From: Phocoena phocoena
Lineage: Eukaryota > Chordata > Mammalia > Artiodactyla > Phocoenidae
Length of the DNA stretch: 64,000 nt
NCBI RefSeq assembly: GCF_963924675.1
Contig: NC_089222.1
Span: 7,818,501 to 7,882,500 of the forward strand
Direction of reading: 5' to 3'
Shown here: positions 25,664-36,700 of the stretch, piece after piece
Position numbering within the stretch: the stretch's first letter is position 1
Layout of the letters: every line of letters starts with the position of its first letter
The notes under the pieces: generated by a model
Seen by the model: the letters and a program-made list of their open reading frames with translations, nothing else
Told to the model about the DNA's origin: nothing
Databases searched by the model: none
Translations under genes and position numbers: made by a program

Positions 25664-26016
25664 AGGGGACATCCCTGATGGTGCAGTGCTTGGGAGTCCA
25701 CCTGCCAATGCAGGGGACACGAGTTTGAGGCCTGGTACAGGAGGATCCCACATGCCGTGGAGCAACTAAGCCCGTGCGCCACAACTACTGAGCCTGCGCT
25801 CTAGAGCCCGCAAGCTGCAACTACTGAGCCCACGTGCCACAACTACTGAAGCCCACATGTGTACAGTCCATGCTCTGCAACAAGAGAAGCCACCATAATG
25901 AGAAGCCTGTGCACCGTAATGAAGTGTAGCCCCTGCTCTGCACAACTAGAGAAAGCCCGCGTGCATCAACGAAGACCCAAGGCAGCCAAAATAAATAAAT
26001 AAATTTATTTTTTAAA
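25664..26016 (+). mobile_element. CHR-1-like SINE in L1-B ORF2
   Basis: Long tRNA-derived SINE with a GGGGACATCCCTGATGGTGC start, repeated CAACTACTGAGCC and CCACAACTACTGAAGCCC body motifs, and an (AAAT)n-like tail. A perfect 12-bp target-site duplication, AAAATTCAACAC (25652-25663 and 26017-26028), fixes both ends. Confidence 0.96.
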
Positions 26017-26561
26017 AAAATTCAACACTGATTTATGATAAAAACCCTCCAGAAAGTAGGCATAGAGGGAACTTTCCTCAACTTAATAAGGCCATACATG
26101 ACAAACCCACAGCCAACATCGTCCTCAGTGGTGAAAAACTGAAACCATTTCCACTAAGATCAGGAACAGGACAAGGTTTCCCACTCTCACCACTATTATT
26201 CAACATAGTTTTGGAAGTTTTACCACAGTCATCAGAGAAGAAAAAGAAATAAAAGGAATTCAAAACAGAAAAGAAGAAGTAAAGCTGTCACTGTTTGCAG
26301 ATGACATGATACTATACATAGAGAATCCTAAAGATGCTACCAGAAAATGACTAGAGCTAATCAAAACATTTGGTAAAGTAGCAGGATACAAAATTAATGC
26401 ACAGAAATCTCTTGCATTCCTACACACTATTGATGAAAAATCTGAAAATGAAATTACAAAACCACTCCCATTTACCATTGCAACAAAAAGAATAAAATAT
26501 CTAGGAATAAACCTACCTACAGAGACAAAAGACCTTTATGCATAAAATTATAAGACACTGA

Positions 26562-27179
26562 TGTAGTGGGATAACTGAGGACATGGAAAGGAGACGTGAC
26601 CCATGAGCCCCCCCCACCCCCAGCAAACTGAGGGCTGGCGAATAAGCCAGAACTGCAAACAGTCCTTATTGCTTTGAGCCCCCCCGGCAAACCGGGGGCA
26701 TGCGAATAAACCAGAGTTGTGAACAGTTCTGAATGCTTCGAGCGCCCCCCCCCCGGCAAACCGGGGGCCTGCAAAAGAAGCATTGAGTGCTTTGGGCACT
26801 GATACATGAGATGTCCTCAGTATAATCAGAGTGGTAGGAACGCAAGGAAATGTCCTTGTGCTACTTCAGTATAATCAAAATAATGGTGGGAACTTTGTGC
26901 TGTTCTTGCACTCAAGGACGAAGCACGGCAGGTGCTCACGAAAACCAATTATTGCTTGTATAATTAATAAAAACATAGGTTACTGCTTTGGCACTTCTGA
27001 AATGTTAAGAAAACAAGTCTTAAAGTGTAAATCTAGATAATGCTTTAATAAAAGTTACCACAGCAAGACAGACGGCACTGTTTTGCCTGAGCGAGTGGCA
27101 GCCCTCTACTGCTGTGCTTTGGCACAATTCATCTCGTGTGATGAGCTTACTTTTGGCCCTGTCCTAAGAAACTACAACA
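26562..27179 (+). mobile_element. Solo LTR of an endogenous retrovirus (possibly class II/ERVK-like)
   Basis: 618 bp from TGTAGTGGG to CTACAACA, flanked by a perfect 6-bp duplication CACTGA (26556-26561, 27180-27185). No viral genes are present, so it is a solo LTR left by recombination. The left third has three tandem units (from about 26605, 26676 and 26740), each with a C-run and a GGCAAACC core. AATAAA signals are at 26966-26971 and 27047-27052. A 6-bp duplication fits betaretrovirus-like elements but does not prove the class. The orientation is taken from the poly(A) signals. Confidence 0.85.
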
Positions 27180-28668
27180 CACTGATGAACGAAATAGAAG
27201 ATGATACAAATAGATGGAGAGATACCATGTTCCTGGATTGGAAGAATCAACACTGTGAAAATGACTATACTGCCCAAAGCAATCTACAGATTCAATGCAA
27301 TCCCTATCAAACTACCACTGGCATTTTTCATGGAACTAGAACCAAAAATCTCACAATTTGTATGGAAACACAAAAGATCCCAAATATCCAAAACAATGTT
27401 GAGAAAGAAAAATGGAGCTGGAGGAATCAGCCTCCCTGACTTCACACTATATTTTAAAGCTACAGTAATCAAGACAGTATGGTACTGGCACAAAAACAGA
27501 AATATAGATCAATGGAACAGGATAGAAAGCCCAGAGATAAACCCACGCACATATGGTCACCTTATCTTTGATAAAGGAGGCAAGAATATACAGTGTAGAA
27601 AAGAAACTCTTCAATAAGTGGTGCTGGGAAAACTGGACAGCTACATGTAAAAGAATGAAATTAGAACACTCCCTAACAGCATACACAAAACTAAACTCAA
27701 AATGGATTAAAGACCTAAATGTAAGGCCAGACACTATCAAACTCTTAGAGGAAAATATAGGCAGAACACTCTATGACATAAATCACAGCAAGATAATTTT
27801 TGACCCACCTCCTAGAGAAATGGAAATAAAAATAAACAAATGGGACCTAATGAAACTTCAAAGCTTTTACAGAGCAAAGGAAACCATAAATACGATGAAA
27901 AGACAACCCTCAGAATGGTTGAAAATATTTGCAAATGAAACAACTGACAAAGGATTAATCTCCAAAATTTACAAACAGCTCATGCTGCTCAATATCAAAA
28001 TAACAAACAACCCAATCCAAAAATGGGTAGAAGGCCTAAATAGACATTTCTCCAAGAAGATAACTAGATTTCCAAGAAACACATGAAAGAATGCTCAACA
28101 TCATTAATCATTAGAGAAATGCACATCAACACTACAATGAGATATCATCTCACACCATACAGAATGGCCATCATCAAAAAATCTACAAATAATAAATGCT
28201 GGAGAGGGTGTGGAGAAAAGGGAACCCTCCTGCACTGTTGGTGGGAATGTAAATTGATACAGCCACTATGGAGAACAGTATGGAGGTTCCTTAAAAAGCT
28301 AAAAACAGAACTACCATATGACCCAGCAATCCCACTACTGGGCATATACCCTGAGAAAACCATAATTCAAAAAGAGTCATGACCAAAATGTTCATTGCAG
28401 CTCTGTTTACAATAACCAGAACATGCAAGCAACTTAAGTGTCCATTGACAGATGAATGGATAAAGAAGACATGGCACATATACAATGGAATATTACTCAG
28501 CCATTAAAAGAAACGAAATTGAGTTATTTGTAGTGAAGTGGATGGACCTACAGTCTGTCATACAGAGTGAAGTAAGTCAGAAAGAGAGAAACAAATACTG
28601 TATGCTAACACATATATATGGATTCTAATAAAAATAATAATAATAATAAAAAGAAAGAAGGGCTAGTC

Positions 28669-30795
28669 ACATAAACAAATTACTCAATTTGTCAGATGAC
28701 TAAACAGAAACAGAGCTCCAATGACATGCCTCAAGCCTCGTAGACAACAGAGTGAGCAAAATCAAGAGAGTTAACCCAACATCCTGGGTATTTCTATTCA
28801 TCTGTGCTATTCTCTCTGGGAATTGTCTTAGTGAAAATTAAATTATGTGAAGTTTGTGTCCAAGTCTGACAACTTTCTCTCTCCCTCCAAGTATCATAGT
28901 ATATACTCTCCTCCACCACCATTAACACCCCCATCTCACCCCAACTCATCGTGTCTTGAAGTTTCTTCTTGGCCTTCCAAAACTCTCTTCAGGAAAGTGC
29001 TGTGAAAACTGATTTATACTGAGGTACCAATGTCTAACAAAATGATGAGTGTGTACCTGAAACTATCACAAATTGTTAATCGGCTCTACTCCAATATAAA
29101 ATAAACAGTTTAAAAAAATGTTGATGAATAACTTCTCTCTGAGTTGTCTTATTTTAAGATTTAGCACCGAGAAACATTACTCTAAATGAAGACATCAACA
29201 AGACATGTTTGGGTGAAGCAAAGCCTTCCTGACGAGCCTAAAAAGCTGGGCACATAGGGGGCCTCCTATTCCTAACCATCCCCATTTGAGGAAAATGGCT
29301 CCAGAAATATATTTACACTCTATTGTCCTAACACTACAGGAGATGGGGTAACACCAGTGAAAGTGAAAGGAAAGAGAATACAGTTTACAGCCCACAGGGA
29401 ACTGGTGGGTCAAGCTGTGAAAATAACTTTCAAGCATCACAAGCGATTCTTGTAGCCACAAAGTAAGGCAGTGAATCATTGCACAACAAGCCTCCTGAGT
29501 CTTTGGAAATTGCTTCCCCATAAAAAAAAAAAAGAAGTACTTCTTAGTTTTTTAAGAGCAAATAAATGCAAACAATCTTCAGGTTGAGGAGGAGGCCTCC
29601 CCTAGGAAGGATAGGGTTCAGTCCACACACAGACCCCTTATTTTGGTGGTCAGCAAAGGGAAGTAACCTATAGTGTGGTTTAGACACTGAGAAATTACAC
29701 TTATGGAACTGATTTGACACTACCTATAACTGATCAAATCCCATTATGGGAAAGGTCATTTTTCTAAAAACTCAGGATAAATATTTGCCATCATTTTGTG
29801 TATTTGCCCCCCTCAAACAGCACAATTTTCATCTGAGCAGCTATTATCATATTAATGTAGATTTCTCTTTTATCTCTGACACCTCTGGTGGGAAAACACA
29901 ATCCAGAAAAATTAAGACCTGGTGGGAAAAGGAGAAATCACAGTCCCCCTTCCCATGACTCGAAAGAAGTGGTGGGTGCTGAGCTCTGTGGTCCACCTCA
30001 TCTGGCACATGTCCTGACTTTAAGAAAATGAGTCAAACTCATGAGTGGACAGAACTGGCATATGCCTTCTTCTTTACTTTTAGGGTTACCAACAGGCTCT
30101 CAGCCTATGAAGCATTGCTCCCTAATTATGTTGCTGTCTGAAACACCATGGTACCTGACAGCTAACTCAGCCATCTCTCTGATTTGTGATAAGCTTACCA
30201 ATGGTCAACTTTCTGCCCAATGACCTTTGGAAAATTTTAAGGGATACTAGTTTATAAAAATTCTCCATCTCCATTTAAAAACCATAACAGTGTCCTAATT
30301 CAACAGCTCAAGAAAGTAATAGAGTAACATTTCTTGGCTGAATCAATATTGCATTAAAGAAAGGTGCTATCATTGAAAAGTTATGAATACAAAACAGCTC
30401 AATGATGTATTAGTGTCATTGTTTGCTGTCTCTTTCAGTTTGCTTGCATCACTGAATCTGAGCAGAAAGAACCCTTCTCATGTTCGGATTTGTCAGCGAG
30501 ATCCTATTGGTATTCCATTCTGCCTAGTGTAAAGGTGTTTTACATCTTCCATTCAAAGCACTGCAGGTGCAAAAGAAGCAACCTAAAAACTGGAACGACT
30601 ACTGAAGCTTATTTAGTATTCATTAGTACATTCTTGAAGAGTTCATGTTTAAAAATCATTTAGTAACTTGTTTATCAAAGAAGGCAAATTATTCCTGCCA
30701 CTTTTTCTTTGCTTTGTGTTCCAGGAAGTCAAGGTCACTTAGCACAAACTTAGATGCATACAGTTTTCAAAAATTAAGCTTTTTAAAAGATCCAG
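28669..30795. other. Unassigned DNA
   Basis: Apart from the L1 remnant at 29048-29116 there is no gene or named repeat. The 108-codon minus-strand frame at 29195-29521 has no domain. Confidence 0.45.
29048..29116 (+). mobile_element. Short L1 tail remnant
   Basis: GTACCTGAAACTATCACAAATTGTTAATC...CTACTCCAATATAAAATAAAC with an A-run matches the terminal 70 bases of the local L1 tails. Confidence 0.75.
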
Positions 30796-31136
30796 GGACT
30801 TCCCTGGTGGCACAGTGGTTAAGAATCCACCTGTCAATGCAGGGGACATGGATTCGAGCCCTGGTCCAGGAAGATGCCACATGCTGTGGAGCAACTAAGC
30901 CTATGCGCCACCACTACTGAGCCTGCACTCTAGAGCCCTTGAGCCACAACTACTGAGCCCACACGCCACAACTACTGAATCCCATGTGCCTAGACCCCGT
31001 GCTGTGCAGTAAGAGAAGCCACCACAATGAGAAGCCCTCACACCGCAGCAAAAAGTAGTCCCCATTCGCCGCAACTAGAGAAAGCCCACGTGCAGCAACA
31101 GACACAATGCAAAGAAAAACAAATAAAAATAAAAAT
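30796..31136 (+). mobile_element. CHR-1-like SINE
   Basis: GGGACTTCCCTGGTGGCACAG head with a B-box-like GGATTCGAGCC (30850-30860), then repeated ACAACTACTGAGCCC body motifs and a tail AAAACAAATAAAAATAAAAA. No clear target-site duplication was found. Confidence 0.92.
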
Positions 31137-31194
31137 ATCCATATCAGTGATAGATAAAGGACTCTAAAAATCAGTAAGGAAGAGACAAACACCT

Positions 31195-31440
31195 AAATGG
31201 AAATTATAATACCTGGTGGTAATGGAGATTTATTAAAATAGATATTCTCTTCCATTTTATTGGGTAGTAAATTAACAAAACCTTTCTGAAAAATAATTTG
31301 ATAACTTCATATCAAAATCCTTAAAAATGTTTTACCCCATGATAAAGCAATTTCACATCTAGTTTACCCAGAAAAGGAGGAAAAACCTTCAGGCATAGGT
31401 AAAAATGCTGATAGGTGATCTCTGAAAGTATTAATTATAT
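31195..31440 (+). mobile_element. Old L1M-type ORF2 3' fragment
   Basis: AAAACCTTTCTGAAAAATAATTTG, CCTTAAAAATGTTTTACCCC and AGCAATTTCACATCTAG follow the order of an ancient L1 end of ORF2. Heavily diverged. Confidence 0.55.
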
Positions 31441-31602
31441 CATTAGATTCCAGGGAAATTAGACATTAGGTTAGTAACCAAAAGTAAGATTGTCCAGAGC
31501 GTGCACTATAGCTCATTATCCAGCAGAATACCTGGCACGGAGTAAAATCTTAAAACATATTTGTTGACTGATTAAGTACATAAGTGAATGTTCACTTTAA
31601 AA

Positions 31603-31797
31603 TCCAGTGCTACTCAAAATGGGATCTACCAATTGTCAATACCAGCAGCACCCCAGAGCTTGTTAGAAATGCACATTTGGGGACCCCAGTCCAGACCTAC
31701 AAATTCATAACCCTTGGGGGTAGAGCTGAGGAAACTGTATTTTAATAAGCCCTCTAGGTGATTTTGATGTAGACAAAAATTTGTGAAGCACCAGGCA
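31603..31797 (-). mobile_element. MER5A-like hAT transposon relic
   Basis: It reads in the order of antisense MER5A: AGTGCTACTCAAAATGGGAT, CCAGCAGCACC, GCTTGTTAGAAATGCACATTTGG, CCCCAGTCCAGACCTAC, TAATAAGCCCTCTAGGTGATTTTGATG and ending GAAGCACCAG. It is non-autonomous and has no transposase. Confidence 0.75.
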
Positions 31798-32029
31798 ATC
31801 TTCAAAGATCAAAATCTCTCGGCTTCATTCTATTTTTAACAATCCTTTTCCACTTCTATCTCTACCACCAGAGTATGCAATTTGATTCTCCCAGTGGCAG
31901 AAGCCTAGTTCTTTCTAAGCCCAGATTCCTCTGGAAACCAAACACAGAAAGAAGCTGAAAGGTATGGAAGACTTTATTGAATTCTTCCTGTCAAGTTTTA
32001 TTAGGATCCTGCCAGGTGTTGTGATTGAA
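31798..32029. other. Unassigned DNA
   Basis: No gene or repeat recognised. Confidence 0.4.
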
Positions 32030-32270
32030 AGACTCCAGATTCTGGAGACAGCAAGAACTGTGTTGAAATTCTGGCTGTACTACTACTTACTAATTTGGCC
32101 CCTTGAACAAATTATTTAAATTCTTTGAGTTTCAATTTCTCAGCCATAGAACAGGGTTCAGACACCTATGTGCCAATCTTTCAGAGTAGCCATCAAATAA
32201 TATAAAGTCTATAATGCTCCTTGAGGAGCATATATTAAATCTTCAATGACTATTCATCACCTTTCCTTAG
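32030..32270 (+). repeat. MIR-like SINE
   Basis: The pattern TCTGGCTGTACTACTACTTACTAATT ... GAACAAATTATTTAAATTCTTTGAG ... CAATTTCTCAGCCATAGAACAGGG resembles the middle of MIR. It is diverged. Confidence 0.55.
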
Positions 32271-33302
32271 ATCAGTGCTGGTTTCCTTAAGATACTGTAT
32301 CTATGCTTAGTAAGCAGGAAGTTATGTAAGCACATATCTTACCATTTTTGGTATTTGTCACAGTGTTCAACACATGTTCAGTTATTCATAGATACTCAAT
32401 GGTTGATTGATTGACGAGTGTGAGGCAGGGTCAGAGAATCTGGTCCCTTGAACCTCACTGAACTGTCTTAAACCACTTGAGAGAAAAGAGGAATGCATTA
32501 AGCCTGTTACCACCAAAAGAAACACACCTGTGAACATAGTAAAATTCACACTCCTTACCAAGCACTGCTATTCTCCACGACCTGTGCTTTTCTTCTTCTG
32601 AAAAAGCCAGTCTCTTCAAACATCTGGTAGGCTGTCTTTCAAGCAGAAAGCCCCTGGATGATATCTACCAAGCCAGAGTAAGAGATAACACACAACTCCC
32701 AGATGTCTCTCATATGGACGAAGGGAAGTGTTGAAAACACGTGAAAGAGAAGAGCTAAAGGAATTTAGGACTTTTTTTCCAAATTGACAACACAAATTGA
32801 AAGGATGACATCATGAGACCAATGTGAACATGGAGCAGAAAAATCTGTCAAAATAAGGCACTGAATCCTTCCTTGGGAACCCATTATAAGGCAGAAGTTA
32901 TTGTGAAGACTCTATCCTTCAACATAATAAACCCTCCACATTGCAAACTAACTCCTAAGAAAAGAAACACATACACACACACACCCCTAGAGACAGTCTG
33001 CTATGAAATGTGGGCAGATGGGCAGCATTGTTAAGTACTTACTCTGTTCCTACCACTGCCAGAGTGCTTGGGGGAAAGGGTAAGTAAGACCTGGTCCTTG
33101 CCATGGAGGAACATATAGACCAATAGGCAGGCACATAAACATGAAAATAAAATGAAGAATTACAGTCGCCTTTATAGAGGTTGGATTAGGATACAGCAGG
33201 TGCATTGAAAAAAAGAGGGTCAATTCTAGTAATGGTGGGAGGAGGGGAGAGGCTTAAATGGCTTATCTTGAGATAAATCTCTAAAGATGAGAGGGTCCTC
33301 TG
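32271..33302. other. Unassigned DNA with a CA tract
   Basis: (CA)n-like tract at 32969-32985. The part 33010-33250 may be an old interspersed repeat like 12950. No gene seen. Confidence 0.4.
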
Positions 33303-33473
33303 AAGCCTTGCTTCTCAAAGTGTGGTCCACAGCAGCATCACATGGGAGTTTGCTAGAAATGCAAAACTCAGGTCTTTCCCCAGATCTTTCCAAATCAGAA
33401 TTCATTCTTGCATTTTAACAGAATCCCTAGAAGATTCATGGGCACATATATGTAAACCTTTGGGAAGTGCTGA
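33303..33473 (-). mobile_element. MER5A-like hAT transposon relic
   Basis: GCTTCTCAAAGTGTGGTCCAC, CAGCAGCATCACATGGGAG, TTTGCTAGAAATGCAAA ... TTAACAGAATCCCTAGAAGATTC and GGGAAGTGCTGATC. The order fits antisense MER5A. Confidence 0.75.
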
Positions 33474-33667
33474 TCTAAAGAAGTTTGCAAGGACTGTTAA
33501 AGACAGAAAACGGATTGCAGTAGGTTGATTAAATGAGATGAGATACCAAGATAGTGTAGGCCAAGAGTTTAAAACTGGGGTCAGTAATCCAAATCCAGCC
33601 CTCATATGTACTTTATTAGGGCTGTAAAGTGTTTTAAACATTGAGAAACGTCCAATAGAAATCCAGA

Positions 33668-33735
33668 AACTAACACAACATTGTTAATCAACTATACTCC
33701 GATTTAAAATAAAAATTAAAAACAAAACAAAAAAA
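33668..33735 (+). mobile_element. Very short L1 tail insertion
   Basis: AAACTAACACAACATTGTTAATCAACTATACTCC plus an A-rich tail. It is flanked by an 11-bp repeat with one mismatch (AGAAATCCAGA 33657-33667, AGAAAACCAGA 33736-33746). Only about 68 bp of L1 was copied. Confidence 0.85.
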
Positions 33736-33746
33736 AGAAAACCAGA

Positions 33747-36700
33747 TTTCCTGATTTTCTTAGGAAAAAATCAGACTTTTATCCAAATTGGACCCCCATT
33801 CCCAAATGAGAGCAAAGGGTTGAATAGAGTGTCAGTTTCAGGCAAAGGTGGGCCTACGATTACCTTACATTCAGCCCTCTTCACTCTTCATCATTATTAC
33901 CTCTCTGGGTTTCCATAGACCTTTGAAACTGTGATGTTTGAGTTGGGAGCCAACTCTGCTTCTGAGCAAGAAGGGAGAGGTATAGGACAGCAACTAAAAT
34001 GGAATACAGAGTTAATGAAGGAATTCTTTCTTTGAAGATGTTTTAGGCTGTGAAGGAAATGCCAGTAGAAAAAGAGATGGTGGAAATATGAGATGGGGAG
34101 GGATAAAGGGCATTAGAAAAAAGGAGATCATATCAAGAGCACAGAAGGGCTTAGCCTATCTCTCCTTCTGAGGCAGGATAGACAGCAATGAGTGGGTTCA
34201 GATATAATTTTTCATGTGCTTACACAGAAGAGTTTCTGCCTGAAGACTCCATACCATCTAAACAATCAGAGGCAAGATCTACTGAAAGTGAAGCAGCGGT
34301 AATGGGAAATTCAGAAGAAGAGTGGACATTTAGGAGAGCAACCCACTGTTGTTAATGGGGGGGCAGGAAATCACTGAAGCGTGAAGGTGAATTTTCAAGT
34401 GATCCTGGGAACCCCACAGAAGTCAGGGAGCAGAGAAGAAAAACAGCAAGTTTTGCAACAGTGTGGTGTTCTGGGATTCTTCCCTTCAGCCACAGTGAGC
34501 ATCCCAGGACAAGAAAGCGCTTGTTTGGATGGGCCAATGTTTGCAGGTTGAATACAGAAGGTCAAGCAGGTACAGATGCTAGGGATGTTGAGAAGAGTGG
34601 CTGGAATGACTTGCCACAAGGTCCTGGCTACACTGCAAAGCAAGGAATACTCTGAAAGCAATAGTAAACTTGGAGAGGAAAGAGGAAACTGAGGAGCTAG
34701 AGGTTCCAGCGACTTAGTCACTGGTGGAGTCAGGATTTGAAATCAGTGTGTCTGATTCCAAAATCTATACTCTTTCTGCTCTAACCCTCCATCTCTATGA
34801 GTCACATATCTATGTGTGACTCTATGAGTCACATTATCATATAAGGATAAGTCTCCACTTTTCTGACATGGCACAAGTGGGTTCTATTTGCACGGGAATT
34901 CCTGGTGGGAAGCACCAGGAAATCATCTGTACATAGTTAAAGAAGCTGGATGCTTTCACTTCCGTGGCCACCTCTGCTTCCATTTTATTCCCCATTTCCT
35001 CACGTCAACTGTTTTTTATATTCTATTAACATCCTCAAAGTAAAGCAAAAGCAGGGATATTTATATATCACCATCTCTAAACCTACCAGTTCAAAAGAGG
35101 ACAAATAAACTACTGTTACACAAGTTCTGTGTGTTTTAAAGAAGCAGGGCTGTCAACACTGAGATTTCTGACTTCAAATTACCACCTTTGGAATTGTACA
35201 TCTTGCAGTTTCATTAAACTAACATGATGATGATAATAACCATGATTTTCTCTCTTACTATGAAGACTGAAACACTGAGACTTCAGAATGCAAATATCAA
35301 AAAAAAAAAAATACTACTGAGATAGTGGGCCCATCTAAAATTAAAGAATAAGTGATTTTAAAATATACTTAATCCCATCTTATATACATGATTATTATTG
35401 TCATTAAAACTGTTGCTTGTATGTACATGCTGCTTTCAGTGATTTTCTCATGCTTCATTTTACTTCATTTAGTTCACATAAGTGAATATCAAATGTCAGT
35501 GCTATATGTATATTATACCCTCAATCATCCAATTACAAATATAATAAGTTCAGATTTGGAAGAGTGTAATTTCCAACATGTATGAGTTTGAAACAGCAAT
35601 AGAGAAAACTGTCAGTATGTGTGGAGTTTTTAACCTCTGCTTTAGAAGTTGAGGAAAAATCCTTAATTGAGGAAGGCAAGAAATAACCAGAGAGAAAAAG
35701 AATGGTTAGCAATGGAGAACTGTGTTCCAGAACACACTCATCCCAGAAAGCTCATTTCCTCTACCTAAATTTAGGGAATGGGGAGAGAGAAGTCATTCAG
35801 GAGTCTATAAACCCACCTCTATTAACAACTGCAAAAGCATTTTGCAGAAGTTAGTCACAGCATTTGCAAATTATTTGCATTCAAAAAGTCTCAGTTCTGC
35901 ATTAGGTAATCCTGTACCATGATCAAAAGAAATAAAAATAGCTAACTTAGTGTTAATAGGTAACTTAGGCATGCATTTGGCTAGTTATATGTAGTAAAGT
36001 GAGACCCATGACTGAACTTTATTTACAAACTTTGTTTAGTTGCATAAGAACAGGACAGGATGCACTATAATTAGTATATTAGTTTTGATCCCCCCAAAAG
36101 TTTCATTGAATAAAGGCCAATAAGTGTCAATATGAAAGATAACAGCAAGGGACATTAAATCATCAGATTGAAAAGGGGGTCCTGGTCCACCCAGATATTT
36201 CATCAGACACCTGGCAGATTTTCATTCATAACCTAGTAAGAACACTGTGCTTTGGGCATTCTGGCTCATGAAAAGATATCAATGTATTCGTATGCCTCCT
36301 GGCATGAAAGTAGATTGAATGGATGTCTGAATTGGTCTAAGTAGTCTTAGTTTAGCTTTTTTCAAAAATGTGCCATTTATTAGCGTGGATTCAGTTCTTC
36401 TTAGCTAATTCTTTCACGATTTTAACATATGCTCAATTTTACAGCAAACTTTGTGTTCATTGAAACTAGTTATCTAGACAATATTTGTTACATTAATCTC
36501 ATTTTTCTGTATTTTAAAAATTGAACCAAATGATGCATACTGATATTCCTAGTCCCTTTTCTTGGTGTCCCCCAAGTGAGTGGGTTCCTTCTAATGTTGA
36601 CTGACAAGCAACCTGATTTTGATGGATTTGGATGAGCCACCTCCTGCCGAAGACTGTGCTCAGTGCTGTAAAGTTAAAGTAGGTGTAAAATTCCATTCCT

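Larger units (their letters stand above)
23612..28628 (+). pseudogene. L1-B ORF2, broken endonuclease/reverse transcriptase with insertions
   Basis: An APE-like endonuclease begins at the ATG 23612. LNVNG, QETH (about 23740), GDFN (about 24040) and SIDH (about 24220) are all kept. The reverse transcriptase follows, with LIPKPDKD (about 25385), [14 protein letters not shown]-like sequence (about 26165) and FADD at 26294-26305 intact. A Cys-rich C-terminal part follows (LHCWWEC at about 28230). Stops (for example near 23860 and at 28380) and frameshifts break it, as do two SINEs and an LTR. Catalytic motifs survive better than the frame, which suggests decay after insertion, not descent from a dead source. 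Confidence 0.92.
20725..28651 (+). mobile_element. L1-B: full-length LINE-1 with nested SINEs and a solo LTR
   Basis: Full-length plus-strand L1: 5'UTR 20725-22665, ORF1 22666-23554, ORF2 23612-28628, then a very short 3' end with an (AAT)n/A-rich tail (28629-28651). It lacks the 400-bp 3'UTR seen in L1-C. Three later insertions lie in ORF2: a CHR-2-like SINE (24763-24980), a CHR-1-like SINE (25664-26016) and an ERV LTR (26562-27179). Removing these and their duplications leaves an ORF2 span of about 3.8 kb, the same as L1-C. Stops and frameshifts show that it is dead. Confidence 0.95.

Noticed and set aside
26562..27179. Complete endogenous provirus
   Set aside because: Only one LTR-sized unit lies between the two 6-bp repeats, with no gag, pol or env sequence.
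20376..28651. Single L1 with a new 5' end (5' transduction) as the main explanation
   Set aside because: Possible, but nesting in an A-tail needs no special event and the same layout occurs at 14487-15317. Kept as the alternative in the finding.
29195..29521. 108-codon minus-strand frame as a gene
   Set aside because: No domain and no sign of a promoter or splice pattern; the length is expected by chance.
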